Part shown: piece by piece, positions 38,002 through 47,333 of the stretch | How the letters are laid out: each line of letters starts with the position of its first letter | Numbering within the stretch: the stretch's first letter is position 1 | DNA from: Apibacter sp. B3706 | Lineage (GTDB): Bacteria; Bacteroidota; Bacteroidia; Flavobacteriales; Weeksellaceae | Assembly: GCF_011082725.1 (NCBI RefSeq) | Contig: NZ_CP049715.1 | Location: 496,001 to 560,000 of the forward strand | Length of the DNA stretch: 64,000 nucleotides | Direction of reading: 5' to 3' | Translations under genes and position numbers: made by a program | The notes under the pieces: model-generated | Seen by the model: the letters and a program-made list of their open reading frames with translations, nothing else | Told to the model about the DNA's origin: nothing | Databases searched by the model: none

Positions 38002-38137
38002 CTTTATAGATTCAATATATTTATTTTTACTTGTATATCGTTATAATTAATTTATGACGATATGCACTTGTTCATAGAGTTTACAGATAAAAATACAATA
38101 TATAAAATGAGATGTTAAAGTTAGTCGGAAGATAAAG

Positions 38138-40069
38138 ATGGAAGAAAAATTAATTAAGATTTTAAATAATAGAGAAGAGCGTAATTTTTTACTGAGTTTG
38201 CTAAAATACGGTAGGAAAAATTTTGATAACTCTATTGATTTTATAGACTATATTACCAACTTATTACATACTAATGATTCCATAAAAGAAAAATTTATCG
38301 GGCGTCTTATTCCTTTATTCAGGAATATATACATGCAGAAATTTTTAACGGATTTTGGAATATTTACTAATGATAAACTGATATCATTATTTTTCAGACA
38401 AATAGGTAATAAAATTTTACCTCAAATTTCTGATGACCAAACGCTGCTCTCATTAGCTAATGAAGTTCTTTATTCTAATGTAAACCATAATTTCATGAAA
38501 TTGATTCCGCTGGACCGATGGGAAAAATTTTATGAAGTTTTATTTAATGATGATGTAATTATTTGTAATAGGGGATATGTAATTAAACAAATCAGAGAAG
38601 GGGCTCTCATATTAATTGACAGGGTTATAGGAGGAGCTGCAGATACAGAAGTTTTTAAAATGAGTTACATAAGGAATATTGAAGAAAACCCATTTCAAAA
38701 ATTAACCAGCAGTCTTATAAAGATATTACAAGATCATGAAATTATAAATCAAGAAAAAATAGATACTTTATCCGATCAAATCAAATTATGTAAAATTTAC
38801 TTAGATAATATCATTGATCAAAAAGAAAGTAAAGGTATATCTTTACCGATTACGATTAAAGTAACCTGTTTAAGACAACAATTGGATCGTATACTTATAC
38901 TTTTAAATGCTCTCTATCTACTGGATAATAAATCTTTATCCCTTGCAATGGCTAACATTACTAAAAAATTATTGGGTATATACTCAACAAAAAGTAGTGT
39001 TACAAACTCATTTCAAAGTACACTTTATGTAGTTGCTTCTTTAGTAACATGGCACAATAGACAAGCGGGAAAAAAATACATAACCAATACATCAAAAGAG
39101 TACATCCAAATGCTTTATTCTGCAATGGGAGGAGGTTTTTTGGTGGCTATTTTATGTTTTATAAAAGCTCAAATAGGTATGCGTACTTATACGCCTTTTA
39201 TCCAAGCCTTATTGTACAGTCTAAATTATTCCTGGGGATTTGTTTCTATATACCTAATTCATTGGACCTTAGCAACCAAACAACCCGCCATGACAGCGGC
39301 TACATTGGCTCATGCTTTAAATCAAGATGAAAAATCTGCCAATGATTATACAGAGTTTGGATTGTTATTTTCAAGAATATTCAGAAGCCAGTTTATCGCT
39401 TTTATAGGTAATGTTTTTGCAGCTTTTGTTGTTGGCGTAGGATTATATTACTTTTTGTCCTATTTTACAGGAATTCAGCTATTGAACTTGCATAAAGCAA
39501 CCGATTTTAGAGATGAAGTGGTTCACCTTGATTTTAAAATTTTTTGGTTTGCTTCCATTGCAGGTCTATTTTTGTTTATATCCGGCTTAATATCAGGAAT
39601 CACAGAAAATTATACCCGCTATCACAATATACCGGAAAGGCTTTATAATCATCCTTTACTAAAACGTTTTGTCAAAGAAAAAAGAAGAAGGAGCTGGGCC
39701 AATTGGTATAATAAAAAAATAGGAGGTATCTCGGGAAATGTTTTTTTAGGTTTTTGTTTGGGGAGCGCATTTCTGATCGGTAACTTTTTAGGCGTACCTT
39801 TCGATATTCGCCATATTACATTTTCAGGAGGTAATTATGCAATGGCCTTATCGTTTTTTAACTTTGATATTTCATGTGGAGACTTTATTTTAGGATTTGT
39901 AGGAATTTTCGGAATAGGATTATTTAATTTTCTGGTAAGCTTTTCGTTATCATTATGGGTTGCTATGAAATCCGTTAATGTCCCGACTAAAGAAATGGGA
40001 AAAATACTTTATTCAGCATTAAAATTATTTATAAAAAATCCGGCTCGTTTTTTCTTACCAATAGAATAA
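38138..40069 (+). CDS. Large membrane protein of the Gcr / so-called site-specific recombinase family
   Basis: A 643-residue protein. The first half (about 1-320) is soluble and helical, and the second half holds about six hydrophobic segments (near 331-350, 362-380, 417-445, 469-490, 540-560 and 585-612). The layout and segments such as YVVASLVTWHNRQAGKKY, MYSAMGGGF-like LYSAMGGGFLVAILC, HWTLATKQPAMTAATLAHAL and ISGNVFLGFCLGS match Pfam PF10136, called site-specific recombinase after gonococcal Gcr. Neither tyrosine- nor serine-recombinase catalytic motifs are present and the protein is clearly membrane-embedded, so a recombinase role is doubtful. It is monocistronic with a strong bidirectional terminator. 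Its function is unknown. Confidence 0.75.
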   Translation: MEEKLIKILNNREERNFLLSLLKYGRKNFDNSIDFIDYITNLLHTNDSIKEKFIGRLIPLFRNIYMQKFLTDFGIFTNDKLISLFFRQIGNKILPQISDDQTLLSLANEVLYSNVNHNFMKLIPLDRWEKFYEVLFNDDVIICNRGYVIKQIREGALILIDRVIGGAADTEVFKMSYIRNIEENPFQKLTSSLIKILQDHEIINQEKIDTLSDQIKLCKIYLDNIIDQKESKGISLPITIKVTCLRQQLDRILILLNALYLLDNKSLSLAMANITKKLLGIYSTKSSVTNSFQSTLYVVASLVTWHNRQAGKKYITNTSKEYIQMLYSAMGGGFLVAILCFIKAQIGMRTYTPFIQALLYSLNYSWGFVSIYLIHWTLATKQPAMTAATLAHALNQDEKSANDYTEFGLLFSRIFRSQFIAFIGNVFAAFVVGVGLYYFLSYFTGIQLLNLHKATDFRDEVVHLDFKIFWFASIAGLFLFISGLISGITENYTRYHNIPERLYNHPLLKRFVKEKRRRSWANWYNKKIGGISGNVFLGFCLGSAFLIGNFLGVPFDIRHITFSGGNYAMALSFFNFDISCGDFILGFVGIFGIGLFNFLVSFSLSLWVAMKSVNVPTKEMGKILYSALKLFIKNPARFFLPIE

Positions 40070-40070
40070 A

Positions 40071-40107
40071 AAAAACAACTTTCAGTGATCTTCTGAAAGT
40101 TGTTTTT
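40071..40107. terminator. Bidirectional terminator between convergent genes
   Basis: A 15-bp perfect stem (40071-40085 with 40093-40107) with a seven-base loop, carrying A residues at one end and T residues at the other. It serves the membrane-protein gene on the plus strand and the subtilase gene on the minus strand. Confidence 0.92.
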
Positions 40108-40128
40108 AAATCCATTATCTCTTAAGAT

Positions 40129-41685
40129 TTATTTTATAATACTTATTTTCTTGGAAATTTTTTTACCGTCATCTAATTGAAAATGTATAAAATATATTCC
40201 CGGTTGTGAAATATAAAAGCTATCACTAGTCAATCCGTTAATAGTTTTAGATTGAATAATCTGTCCCAAATTAGTAAAAATGGTAATTTGTGTAGTATTT
40301 GAAGGAAAATCACAAGTAAATTTATATTTAGCCGGATTAGGATATATTTTTACGCTTTTTTTATTTAAATCATTATTTTCATCAATAATTTTTTCTGAAA
40401 GAGCACGATAAGCATTGATTCTTCCATATCCGTAATATTTATCCCAACCGGGGGTATCCTCTAAAGGATTTCCCATTTGATCGTCAGCTGTTTTTTCAAT
40501 AATAGCTTTAATATCGGCGGGAGTTCTGCGTGAATCTTGAGCCAAAAGTAGAGAAGCTAATCCCACAACATGAGGAGTAGCCTGTGAAGTGCCACTTAAG
40601 CAATTATTTAGATTAAATATTGAATTATCATATATACTGCAAATAACATCTCCGGGAGCTACAACAGAAATATGATTTCCATAATTACTTCCGGTATTCG
40701 ATGTGCGAAAAAAAGGATTAGAACGGTTAGATTCAGCATTTATAGCTCCAACCGCAATAACACCGGGATAGGCTGCGGGATAATTCTCCTGAATGCTATT
40801 TTCATTTCCCATAGCTGCTACTACGACCACATTATTTTTTATGGCTTTTTCAATTGCCGTACTCATTAATTGGGAATAATTTCTACTACCCAATGACAAA
40901 TTAATTACTCTGGCGCCATTATCAACGGCGTAATGTATTGCATTGGCAATAGCAGTTGTATACCCGGAACCGTCGTTATCCAAAGTTTTTAGAATCATTA
41001 GCTTACAATACCAATCAATTCCGGCAAATCCCATACCATCATTAGCATTTGCTGCGATAATACCTGCAATATTGGTTGCATGGTCATTGGTGGAAGATAA
41101 GTCGTTGGGGTTTTGATTCTCGATAAAATTTTTACCTATATTAGACCAGAATCGGTTTTTAAGTTCCGGATGATTTATATTTAATCCTGTATCAATTATT
41201 GCCACAATTATAGAATCACTCCCTTTTTCAATTTCCCAGGCTTTTTCCATATTTATATCCGCTCCTATTTTGGAAGGATAATTATTTATAGCGGTTGAAA
41301 TCGATCCGTCATTATGCAATCCCCATTGATATTTATAAAACGGATCATTTGGGTGAACAGTTGTAGATTGAACTTGAGTAGTATAAATATAGTCCGGTTC
41401 GGCGTATTCAATTTCTCCGGTTTTATAATATTCTTCAATAATTTTTTTTAAATCAGAATGTTCCGGGAATTCTACGGTGTAAATGGTATTATGGTCTTTT
41501 TCGCTCAGTACGATTTTCTCTGCTTTACTCGACGAAAATAATCTATTTATGCCGGATACTTTATTCGCGCGATTCAATTCTCCATGAGAACTATCTTTCA
41601 GCTTAACAATAATTTTGTTACCTGTTTGAGCATTTATAAAAAGTAGAGAAAAAAGGTAAAAAAGAACAGCATATTTTTTTTTCAT
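40129..41685 (-). CDS. Secreted subtilisin-like (S8) serine protease with T9SS sorting domain
   Basis: Extracellular protease of 518 residues. A signal peptide (about 1-19) precedes a propeptide region to about 115. The catalytic domain shows Asp165 (AIIDTGLN), His202 (NDHATNIAG) and Ser367 (LSGTSQATPH), with the oxyanion Asn in AMGNEN near 294. The histidine block reads DHATN where subtilases usually have HGTH; the catalytic His is kept, but the second His is Asn. From about residue 445 a type A T9SS C-terminal domain follows (VKIYPNPAKYKF to the final KKISKKISIIK), so the enzyme is predicted to be exported through SprA. It is 19 bases downstream of pepT and probably co-transcribed. Confidence 0.93.
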   Translation of the reverse strand: MKKKYAVLFYLFSLLFINAQTGNKIIVKLKDSSHGELNRANKVSGINRLFSSSKAEKIVLSEKDHNTIYTVEFPEHSDLKKIIEEYYKTGEIEYAEPDYIYTTQVQSTTVHPNDPFYKYQWGLHNDGSISTAINNYPSKIGADINMEKAWEIEKGSDSIIVAIIDTGLNINHPELKNRFWSNIGKNFIENQNPNDLSSTNDHATNIAGIIAANANDGMGFAGIDWYCKLMILKTLDNDGSGYTTAIANAIHYAVDNGARVINLSLGSRNYSQLMSTAIEKAIKNNVVVVAAMGNENSIQENYPAAYPGVIAVGAINAESNRSNPFFRTSNTGSNYGNHISVVAPGDVICSIYDNSIFNLNNCLSGTSQATPHVVGLASLLLAQDSRRTPADIKAIIEKTADDQMGNPLEDTPGWDKYYGYGRINAYRALSEKIIDENNDLNKKSVKIYPNPAKYKFTCDFPSNTTQITIFTNLGQIIQSKTINGLTSDSFYISQPGIYFIHFQLDDGKKISKKISIIK

Positions 41686-41704
41686 ACGGAGTGAATTTTA
41701 ATTT

Positions 41705-42952
41705 TTACTTTATATTTTGAGAAATCTCTATTATTACTTGAGTTGCTTTAATCATAGATTCTAAAGGTACAAATTCATAAGGTCCGTGAAAATTAAGACC
41801 TCCGGCAAATATATTCGGACAAGGCAATCCCATATAGGAAAGTTTCGAACCATCTGTGCCTCCTCTGATTGCTTTAATATTAGGGGTAACTCCAACCTTT
41901 TCCATTGCGGTTTTTGCAATGTCAATGATGTACATTTTATCTTCAATTTTTTCCTTCATATTGAAATATTGATCTTCAATTTCAATTTTAAAAGTTCCTT
42001 CGCCGTATTTGGAGTTAAGTTTCGTACTAACATCCTTCATAAAGGCTTTTCTTGATTTATATTTTTTAAAGTCATGATCTCGAATGATATATTGCAATTG
42101 AGCTTTTTCAACGTTACCGGTAATTTTTGTCAAATGATAAAATCCTTCATAGCCATCGGTGTTTGCCGGTGTTTCATCTGAAGGCATGGCATTTGCAAAT
42201 TCAACAGCCAGTAAGCCCGCGTTAATCATTTTTCCTTTTGCAGATCCGGGATGAACACTTTTACCGATAATTGATATGACAGCTCCTCCGGCATTAAAAT
42301 TTTCAAATTCCAGCTCGCCAACTTCACCGCCATCTACAGTATACGCCCATTTAGCACCAAATTTTTTTACATCGAACAAATCGGCACCTTTTCCAACTTC
42401 TTCATCGGGAGTAAATCCAATGGCTATTCTTCCATGTTTAATTTCGGGATTCTGTAATAAATATTCCGCAGCGGTTACTATTTCTGCAATTCCGGCTTTA
42501 TCGTCAGCTCCTAGTAAGGTTGTTCCATCGGTAGTTATTAAAGTTTCTCCCATGTGATCTTTAAGCTCAGGAAATTCAGTAACTTTTAATGTAAAACCGG
42601 TGGCTTCATTTAAAAGTAAATCATTACCATCATAATTCTTCCAAATTTTAGGTTTTACGTTTTCTCCTGAAAAATCAGGTGAAGTATCATAATGAGATAT
42701 AAATCCCACGGTTGGTATTTCTTGAGAACTGTTTGAAGGAATAAAACCCATAACATAACCGTTTTCATCAATGGAAACATTTTCCAATCCTATGGATTTT
42801 AATTCATTGAAAATGTAGTTGGCTATATTCCATTGTCTTTCAGTACTAGGTATTTTTTCTATACCTGCTTCGCTGGTAGAATGAAAGCTAACATATTTTA
42901 AAAAACGATTAAGAAGTTTATCTTCCCATTGTGAGGTTAAATTTGTTGACAT
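41705..42952 (-). CDS. pepT: Peptidase T (tripeptide aminopeptidase)
   Basis: Cytoplasmic zinc aminopeptidase of the M20 family that cleaves the N-terminal residue of tripeptides. The 415 residues are full length. Metal and catalytic motifs are FISHYDTSPDFSGENVKP near 84-101 (His and Asp), LLGADDKAGIAEI near 145-157 (bridging Asp), TPDEEVGKGADLF near 180-192 (general-base Glu and ligand Glu) and a C-terminal NIFAGGLNFHGPYEFVP with the last His ligand. PIRGG-like IRGGTDGSKLS near 370 is the typical substrate site. It heads an operon with the secreted subtilase, pairing outside digestion of protein with inside trimming of peptides. A -7 box lies 26 bases upstream. Confidence 0.95.
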   Translation of the reverse strand: MSTNLTSQWEDKLLNRFLKYVSFHSTSEAGIEKIPSTERQWNIANYIFNELKSIGLENVSIDENGYVMGFIPSNSSQEIPTVGFISHYDTSPDFSGENVKPKIWKNYDGNDLLLNEATGFTLKVTEFPELKDHMGETLITTDGTTLLGADDKAGIAEIVTAAEYLLQNPEIKHGRIAIGFTPDEEVGKGADLFDVKKFGAKWAYTVDGGEVGELEFENFNAGGAVISIIGKSVHPGSAKGKMINAGLLAVEFANAMPSDETPANTDGYEGFYHLTKITGNVEKAQLQYIIRDHDFKKYKSRKAFMKDVSTKLNSKYGEGTFKIEIEDQYFNMKEKIEDKMYIIDIAKTAMEKVGVTPNIKAIRGGTDGSKLSYMGLPCPNIFAGGLNFHGPYEFVPLESMIKATQVIIEISQNIK

Positions 42953-42978
42953 TATTTAATAGATAGTGATAATTTCAT

Positions 42979-42986
42979 CAAATTTA
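42979..42986 (-). promoter_or_regulatory. -7 promoter box of the pepT-subtilase operon
   Basis: TAAATTTG on the minus strand, an exact TAnnTTTG match, lies 26 bases before the ATG at 42952. Confidence 0.5.
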
Positions 42987-43219
42987 TAAAAAAATATATT
43001 TGTTATTAAAAGATTTAATAAATGATATAGATGAACACTTAAACTTTTTATTGAGTCTAATGGAATTTAATCATTTAATTAGTTATATTTTTAATTAAAA
43101 TCTTTGGATTTTAATTTGAATGAAAACCCATATTCCCTAAAATTTAGTATAAAATATAAAAAATAATATAAATACTCACGTTGTAAATAATTTTCCTTTA
43201 ATGAAGTAAATATATTTTT

Positions 43220-43816
43220 TTAAGAAATATTATTCAGAAAATGACCGAAGAAATCCTTTTTAGTTTTTAAATATTCTAAATTTTCTTTTTCCGGATTAAT
43301 TTCAAGAGGGATTCTATGGATTAATTTAATCGAACTATCTTTTATAAACGATATCTTTTCCGGATTATTAGTTAATAAATTTACAGATTGGATACCCAAG
43401 TCCTCCAAAATTTCCACGGCAATTTTAAAATCTCTTGCATCGGCTGGAAATCCTAATTCAATATTAGCTTCAGCAGTATTGAGACCTTTATCTTGAAGAT
43501 TGTATGCTTTGAGTTTGTTGATAATTCCGATATTTCTACCTTCTTGTCTTAAATAAAGGAGAACCCCTCCATTTTCATGAATATATTTCATGGCCGCATC
43601 TAATTGCTTTCCACAATCACATCGTTTCGAATGAAATAAGTCCCCTGTAATGCATTCAGAATGTATACGAATATTTACGGTTTTACTTAAATCCGTATTT
43701 TTACTGATCATTGCCAGATGAGGCATCCAATCGTTTTCATTTTCCGAATATGCTATTATTTCGAATTCTCCCCATTCGGTGGGTAAATTAGCTTCCGCTT
43801 GTCTTTTCATCTTCAT
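43220..43816 (-). CDS. ribA: GTP cyclohydrolase II
   Basis: First committed enzyme of riboflavin synthesis: opens the GTP imidazole ring, releasing formate and pyrophosphate. The 198 residues are a standalone RibA, without the DHBP synthase domain found in fused RibBA. The zinc-binding cysteines lie in SECITGDLFHSKRCDCGKQL near 53-72, and the GTP-site segments YLRQEGRNIGIINKLKAYNLQD near 92-113 and LLTNNPEKI near 152-160 are intact. It has its own minus-strand -7 box and no visible FMN riboswitch. The ATG two codons downstream (MKRQ) is an equally possible start. Confidence 0.94.
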   Translation of the reverse strand: MKMKRQAEANLPTEWGEFEIIAYSENENDWMPHLAMISKNTDLSKTVNIRIHSECITGDLFHSKRCDCGKQLDAAMKYIHENGGVLLYLRQEGRNIGIINKLKAYNLQDKGLNTAEANIELGFPADARDFKIAVEILEDLGIQSVNLLTNNPEKISFIKDSSIKLIHRIPLEINPEKENLEYLKTKKDFFGHFLNNIS

Positions 43817-43829
43817 TATTTACAAATAG

Positions 43830-43837
43830 CAAAATTA
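43830..43837 (-). promoter_or_regulatory. -7 promoter box of ribA
   Basis: TAATTTTG on the minus strand matches TAnnTTTG and ends 13 bases before the ribA ATG, implying a very short leader. Confidence 0.5.
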
Positions 43838-43938
43838 ATACAATTATTGATATGTGAAATTGGCAGTATTCATTAACTTTATTTAGGATAAATCTAAATG
43901 AGTAACTATATAGCAATCAATTTTTAACCTAAAAGCAG

Positions 43939-43946
43939 TATCTTTG
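43939..43946 (+). promoter_or_regulatory. -7 promoter box of the sigma-54 activator gene
   Basis: TATCTTTG, an exact TAnnTTTG match, lies 21 bases before the ATG at 43968. Confidence 0.55.
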
Positions 43947-43967
43947 TAAGTACAAATAAATTAATTT

Positions 43968-45146
43968 ATGACAAAAATTTTAATTGTTGAAGATGAGGGA
44001 ACTATACGAAGAGTTTTAAAAAACATACTGCTTGATGAAAATAAAAAATTTGAGATTGATGAAGCTAAAGATGGATTGGAAGCTAAGCAATTAATTGACA
44101 AGAATGAATATGACCTCGTAATTTGTGATATCAAAATGCCAAAGATGGACGGTGAGGAATTATTATGTCAGGTCATGAAAGAAAAACCTTTATTGCCCTT
44201 TATTATGATTTCGGGACACGGTACTATTGAAATTGCAGTTGATTGTATTAAAAAAGGGGCTTTTGATTATATTTCCAAACCCCCGGATTTAGGCAGGTTA
44301 TTAAGTGCAGTAAGAAACGCATTGGATAAGAAAAATTTGATCACTGAAAACCAAAAGCTATTTTCTCAGAATAAAATACTAAAGAAGAAAGTAAGCAAGA
44401 AGTATGAAATGATCGGAAATTCTAAAAAGCTAAACGAAATTAAAGAAATAATTGATAAAATAGCTGCAAAAGATGCCAAGGTATTAATTACCGGTCCCAA
44501 TGGTACAGGTAAAGAATTGGTAGCTCATTCCATACATGAAAAAAGTGATCGAGCCGCAATGACTATCGTCGAAGTAAATTGCGCAGCTATCCCTTCTGAA
44601 TTAATTGAAAGCGAGCTTTTCGGTCATATGAAAGGATCTTTTACGGGAGCAGTAAAAGATAAGCAAGGTAAATTTGAATTAGCTGACAAAGGAACCTTGT
44701 TTTTGGATGAAATAGGTGATATGAGTTTATCAGCTCAGGCAAAAGTTTTAAGAGCTTTACAAGAGGGAAAAGTTAGCAGAGTCGGTAGTGATAATGAAAT
44801 TTCTGTAGATGTTCGTGTAATTGCTGCAACGAACAAAAATTTAAAAGAAGAAATTAAACAAGGAAGATTCAGAGAAGATTTATATCATAGATTGTCTGTT
44901 ATTGAACTAAAAGTTCCGGCATTGAAAGACAGAATTGAAGACATCCCTCTGTTAATTGAACATTTTTCAGGAATTATTGCAGAAGAACAGGGTTCTAAAG
45001 TTAAAAAGTTTGATAAAGAAGCTATTGAATTATTAAAAACTTTTGAATGGACCGGAAATATCCGTGAATTAAGGAATGTTGTGGAGAGATTAATTATTTT
45101 GGGAGGAGATACAATCACTAAACAAGATGTTATAAATTTTTGTTAA
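43968..45146 (+). CDS. NtrC-type response regulator (receiver + sigma-54 AAA+ domain) without DNA-binding domain
   Basis: A 392-residue two-component response regulator. The receiver domain (1-120) has the phospho-acceptor Asp54 in VICDIKMPKMDG and the conserved Lys in YISKPPDL. The AAA+ domain (about 145-365) has Walker A TGPNGTGKE near 172, the sigma-54 contact loop GSFTGA near 223, Walker B TLFLDEIGDMS near 243 and an arginine-rich REDLYHRLSV. The protein stops at KQDVINFC, just after the IRELRNVVERL segment, so the Fis-type helix-turn-helix normally following is missing. It should activate sigma-54 polymerase without specific DNA binding. No histidine kinase is adjacent; it has its own -7 box and is monocistronic. 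Confidence 0.9.
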   Translation: MTKILIVEDEGTIRRVLKNILLDENKKFEIDEAKDGLEAKQLIDKNEYDLVICDIKMPKMDGEELLCQVMKEKPLLPFIMISGHGTIEIAVDCIKKGAFDYISKPPDLGRLLSAVRNALDKKNLITENQKLFSQNKILKKKVSKKYEMIGNSKKLNEIKEIIDKIAAKDAKVLITGPNGTGKELVAHSIHEKSDRAAMTIVEVNCAAIPSELIESELFGHMKGSFTGAVKDKQGKFELADKGTLFLDEIGDMSLSAQAKVLRALQEGKVSRVGSDNEISVDVRVIAATNKNLKEEIKQGRFREDLYHRLSVIELKVPALKDRIEDIPLLIEHFSGIIAEEQGSKVKKFDKEAIELLKTFEWTGNIRELRNVVERLIILGGDTITKQDVINFC

Positions 45147-45643
45147 TACTAATCAAGCTAAAAATACTTTTATTTTATAAAATCTATAATTTTATTTTCT
45201 TTTACTAATTTTAAATTGTATAATATAAATTAATATATATTCATATAAATATATTTAATAGGGCTAAATATTGAATTATTTATGTTATTTTAAATAATTA
45301 TTTGGTTTTAATTAATTGTAGTCAATAGTGCTATAAATTAAATACATTTTACCATAATTTAACATATATTTATTATATGGAGTAAATATGTTATAAAGCC
45401 GTAAATGCTGGATGTAGAGATCTATTATAAATTTTTTAAATTTGCAGAATTTTAATAATAAAACTCTGTTTAATTTAAAATTCAGCCGGAACTCATTTTG
45501 AAATATTTAAACCAATGATTCAAAAATATATACATTAATTTCAGTTTAGTAAAAACTGATTTTAAGTACATATACATATCATAAGGTTTTTAATTTAAAT
45601 AAAGTTCATCGGTGGCATTAAAAATATATTTATACGATACTTA
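45147..45643. other. Leader and intergenic region before guaA
   Basis: About 500 bases without an ORF. A consensus -7 box at 45437-45444 would give guaA a leader of about 190 bases. Within it, TCAGTTT at 45541-45547 pairs with 45553-45559 and is followed by four T residues, a small attenuator-like hairpin. No purine riboswitch consensus is recognisable to me. Confidence 0.5.
45437..45444 (+). promoter_or_regulatory. Probable -7 promoter box of guaA
   Basis: TAAATTTG matches TAnnTTTG exactly, but it lies 199 bases before the ATG. No better box is closer to the gene, so a long leader is predicted. Confidence 0.4.
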
Positions 45644-47176
45644 ATGAAAAATGGAATTATCATTTTGGATTTCGGTTCCCAATATAATCAATTGATTGGA
45701 CGTCGAATCCGCGAATTTGGTGTATACTCTGAAATTTTACCCTACTATACTCCATTAGAAGAAATATTATCACACCGGCCTAAAGGAATTATACTTTCCG
45801 GAGGTCCTTCGTCCGTTAATTCAAAGGATGCTCATCTGGTTGAAAAGGAACTATACGAGCAAAATATACCTGTTTTGGGAATTTGCTACGGTATGCAGGT
45901 TACGGCTAAAATTTTAGGAGGCGAAGTATCGGAAGGAATAAAAGGAGAGTATGGGAAGTCTGATTTTAAAATTGTTAAGAATACTCCGTTACTGACTAAT
46001 TTACCTGAAAACTCTACAGTATGGATGAGTCATTTTGATGAAGTTACTAAATTACCCGAGGGTTTTGAACTTATTGGAACATCCACTAATTCTATAGCAT
46101 GTATTGCTCATGAAAATAAAAAAATATATGCTGTTCAATTTCATCCTGAGGTTTCCCACAGTGACTATGGAGAGCATATATTAAGAAATTTTGTTTTTGA
46201 TATTTGTCAATGCAGTAAAAACTGGGAGATTTCTGATTTCATAGAAACTGAAGTCAGAAAGATCCGAGAGAAAGTTGGCAGCAAAAAAGTAATGCTCGGA
46301 CTTTCCGGAGGGGTAGATTCTTCTGTTGCAGCTGTTTTAATACATAAAGCCATAGGAAATCAACTTACCTGTATTTTCGTAGATACGGGCTTATTGCGTA
46401 AAAATGAAGGAGACAAGGTGATGAAAGTGTACGGAGAGCATTTTCATATGAATATAAAAAGAGTAAATGCAGAAGAAAGGTTTTTCTTTAAACTTAAAGG
46501 TGTAGATGAGCCGGAAAGAAAAAGAAAAATTATTGGTAATGAATTTATACGAGTTTTTGAAGAAGAAGCTTTTAAAATGGAAAATATAGATTTCCTTGCT
46601 CAAGGAACTATATATCCCGATGTAATAGAATCCAAATCTATAAAAGGACCTTCAGCAGTAATTAAATCACATCATAATGTAGGCGGATTACCTGATGAGC
46701 TTAATCTCCAATTATTAGAACCTTTGCGAGAATTATTTAAAGATGAAGTTAGAAAAGTAGGTATTGAATTAGGCATTCCAAAAGAATTGGTATACCGTCA
46801 TCCATTCCCCGGACCCGGTTTGGGAATACGCGTGATAGGTGAAGTTGACGAAGAAAAAGTAAAAATTTTACAAGAAGCAGATGATATATTTATTGAGGAA
46901 TTAAATAAACACGATTTATATGATAAAGTAAGTCAGGCATTTGTAGTTCTTTTGCCCGTGAAATCGGTTGGAGTTATGGGGGATGAAAGGACTTATGAAT
47001 ATACAGCAGTGATACGCTCAGCCAATACTGTTGACTTTATGACGGCTACTTGGTCAAAATTCCCTTATGAATTTTTAGAATTGGTTTCTAATCGTATTAT
47101 CAATGAAGTTAAAGGTATAAATCGCGTGGCCTATGATATTTCTTCTAAACCACCGGCTACTATTGAATGGGAATAA
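45644..47176 (+). CDS. guaA: GMP synthase (glutamine-hydrolysing)
   Basis: Converts XMP to GMP using glutamine and ATP. The 510 residues have the class I glutamine amidotransferase domain at the N-terminus, with nucleophile Cys81 in GICYGMQ and the His-Glu pair in QFHPEVSHS near 166-174. The ATP-pyrophosphatase domain follows, with P-loop [13 protein letters not shown] near 220. The dimerisation domain (about 390-510) has [16 protein letters not shown] near 387 and the final PPATIEWE, which closes the XMP site in this family. A strong terminator follows. The long leader is the only regulatory hint. Confidence 0.96.
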   Translation: MKNGIIILDFGSQYNQLIGRRIREFGVYSEILPYYTPLEEILSHRPKGIILSGGPSSVNSKDAHLVEKELYEQNIPVLGICYGMQVTAKILGGEVSEGIKGEYGKSDFKIVKNTPLLTNLPENSTVWMSHFDEVTKLPEGFELIGTSTNSIACIAHENKKIYAVQFHPEVSHSDYGEHILRNFVFDICQCSKNWEISDFIETEVRKIREKVGSKKVMLGLSGGVDSSVAAVLIHKAIGNQLTCIFVDTGLLRKNEGDKVMKVYGEHFHMNIKRVNAEERFFFKLKGVDEPERKRKIIGNEFIRVFEEEAFKMENIDFLAQGTIYPDVIESKSIKGPSAVIKSHHNVGGLPDELNLQLLEPLRELFKDEVRKVGIELGIPKELVYRHPFPGPGLGIRVIGEVDEEKVKILQEADDIFIEELNKHDLYDKVSQAFVVLLPVKSVGVMGDERTYEYTAVIRSANTVDFMTATWSKFPYEFLELVSNRIINEVKGINRVAYDISSKPPATIEWE

Positions 47177-47190
47177 AATAGTATATATAA

Positions 47191-47229
47191 AAAAAACGTC
47201 CTGAATTAATTCAATTCAGGGCGTTTTTT
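47191..47229 (+). terminator. Rho-independent terminator of guaA
   Basis: A 17-bp stem with one G-T wobble (47191-47207 with 47213-47229), five-base loop and terminal T tract, 14 bases after the stop. Confidence 0.92.
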
Positions 47230-47274
47230 ATTTTAACATTTCATGAATAAGTGGACAAGATAACTAAATGTTCA

Positions 47275-47282
47275 TATTTTTG
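47275..47282 (+). promoter_or_regulatory. -7 promoter box of the DUF2461-VIT1 pair
   Basis: TATTTTTG, an exact TAnnTTTG match, predicts a leader of about 45 bases before the ATG at 47334. Confidence 0.5.
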
Positions 47283-47333
47283 TAATTAAATATAATGTTT
47301 ATTGATATATTTGTATATAGTAAATAAAATGGC

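Noticed and set aside
38138-40069. A mobile element or integration site, because of the family name site-specific recombinase
   Set aside because: There are no recombinase motifs, flanking repeats, attachment sites or cargo genes; the protein is membrane-embedded.
42990-43003. TATATTTG on the plus strand between pepT and ribA as a promoter
   Set aside because: No plus-strand gene follows within a kilobase; the match is likely chance in AT-rich DNA.
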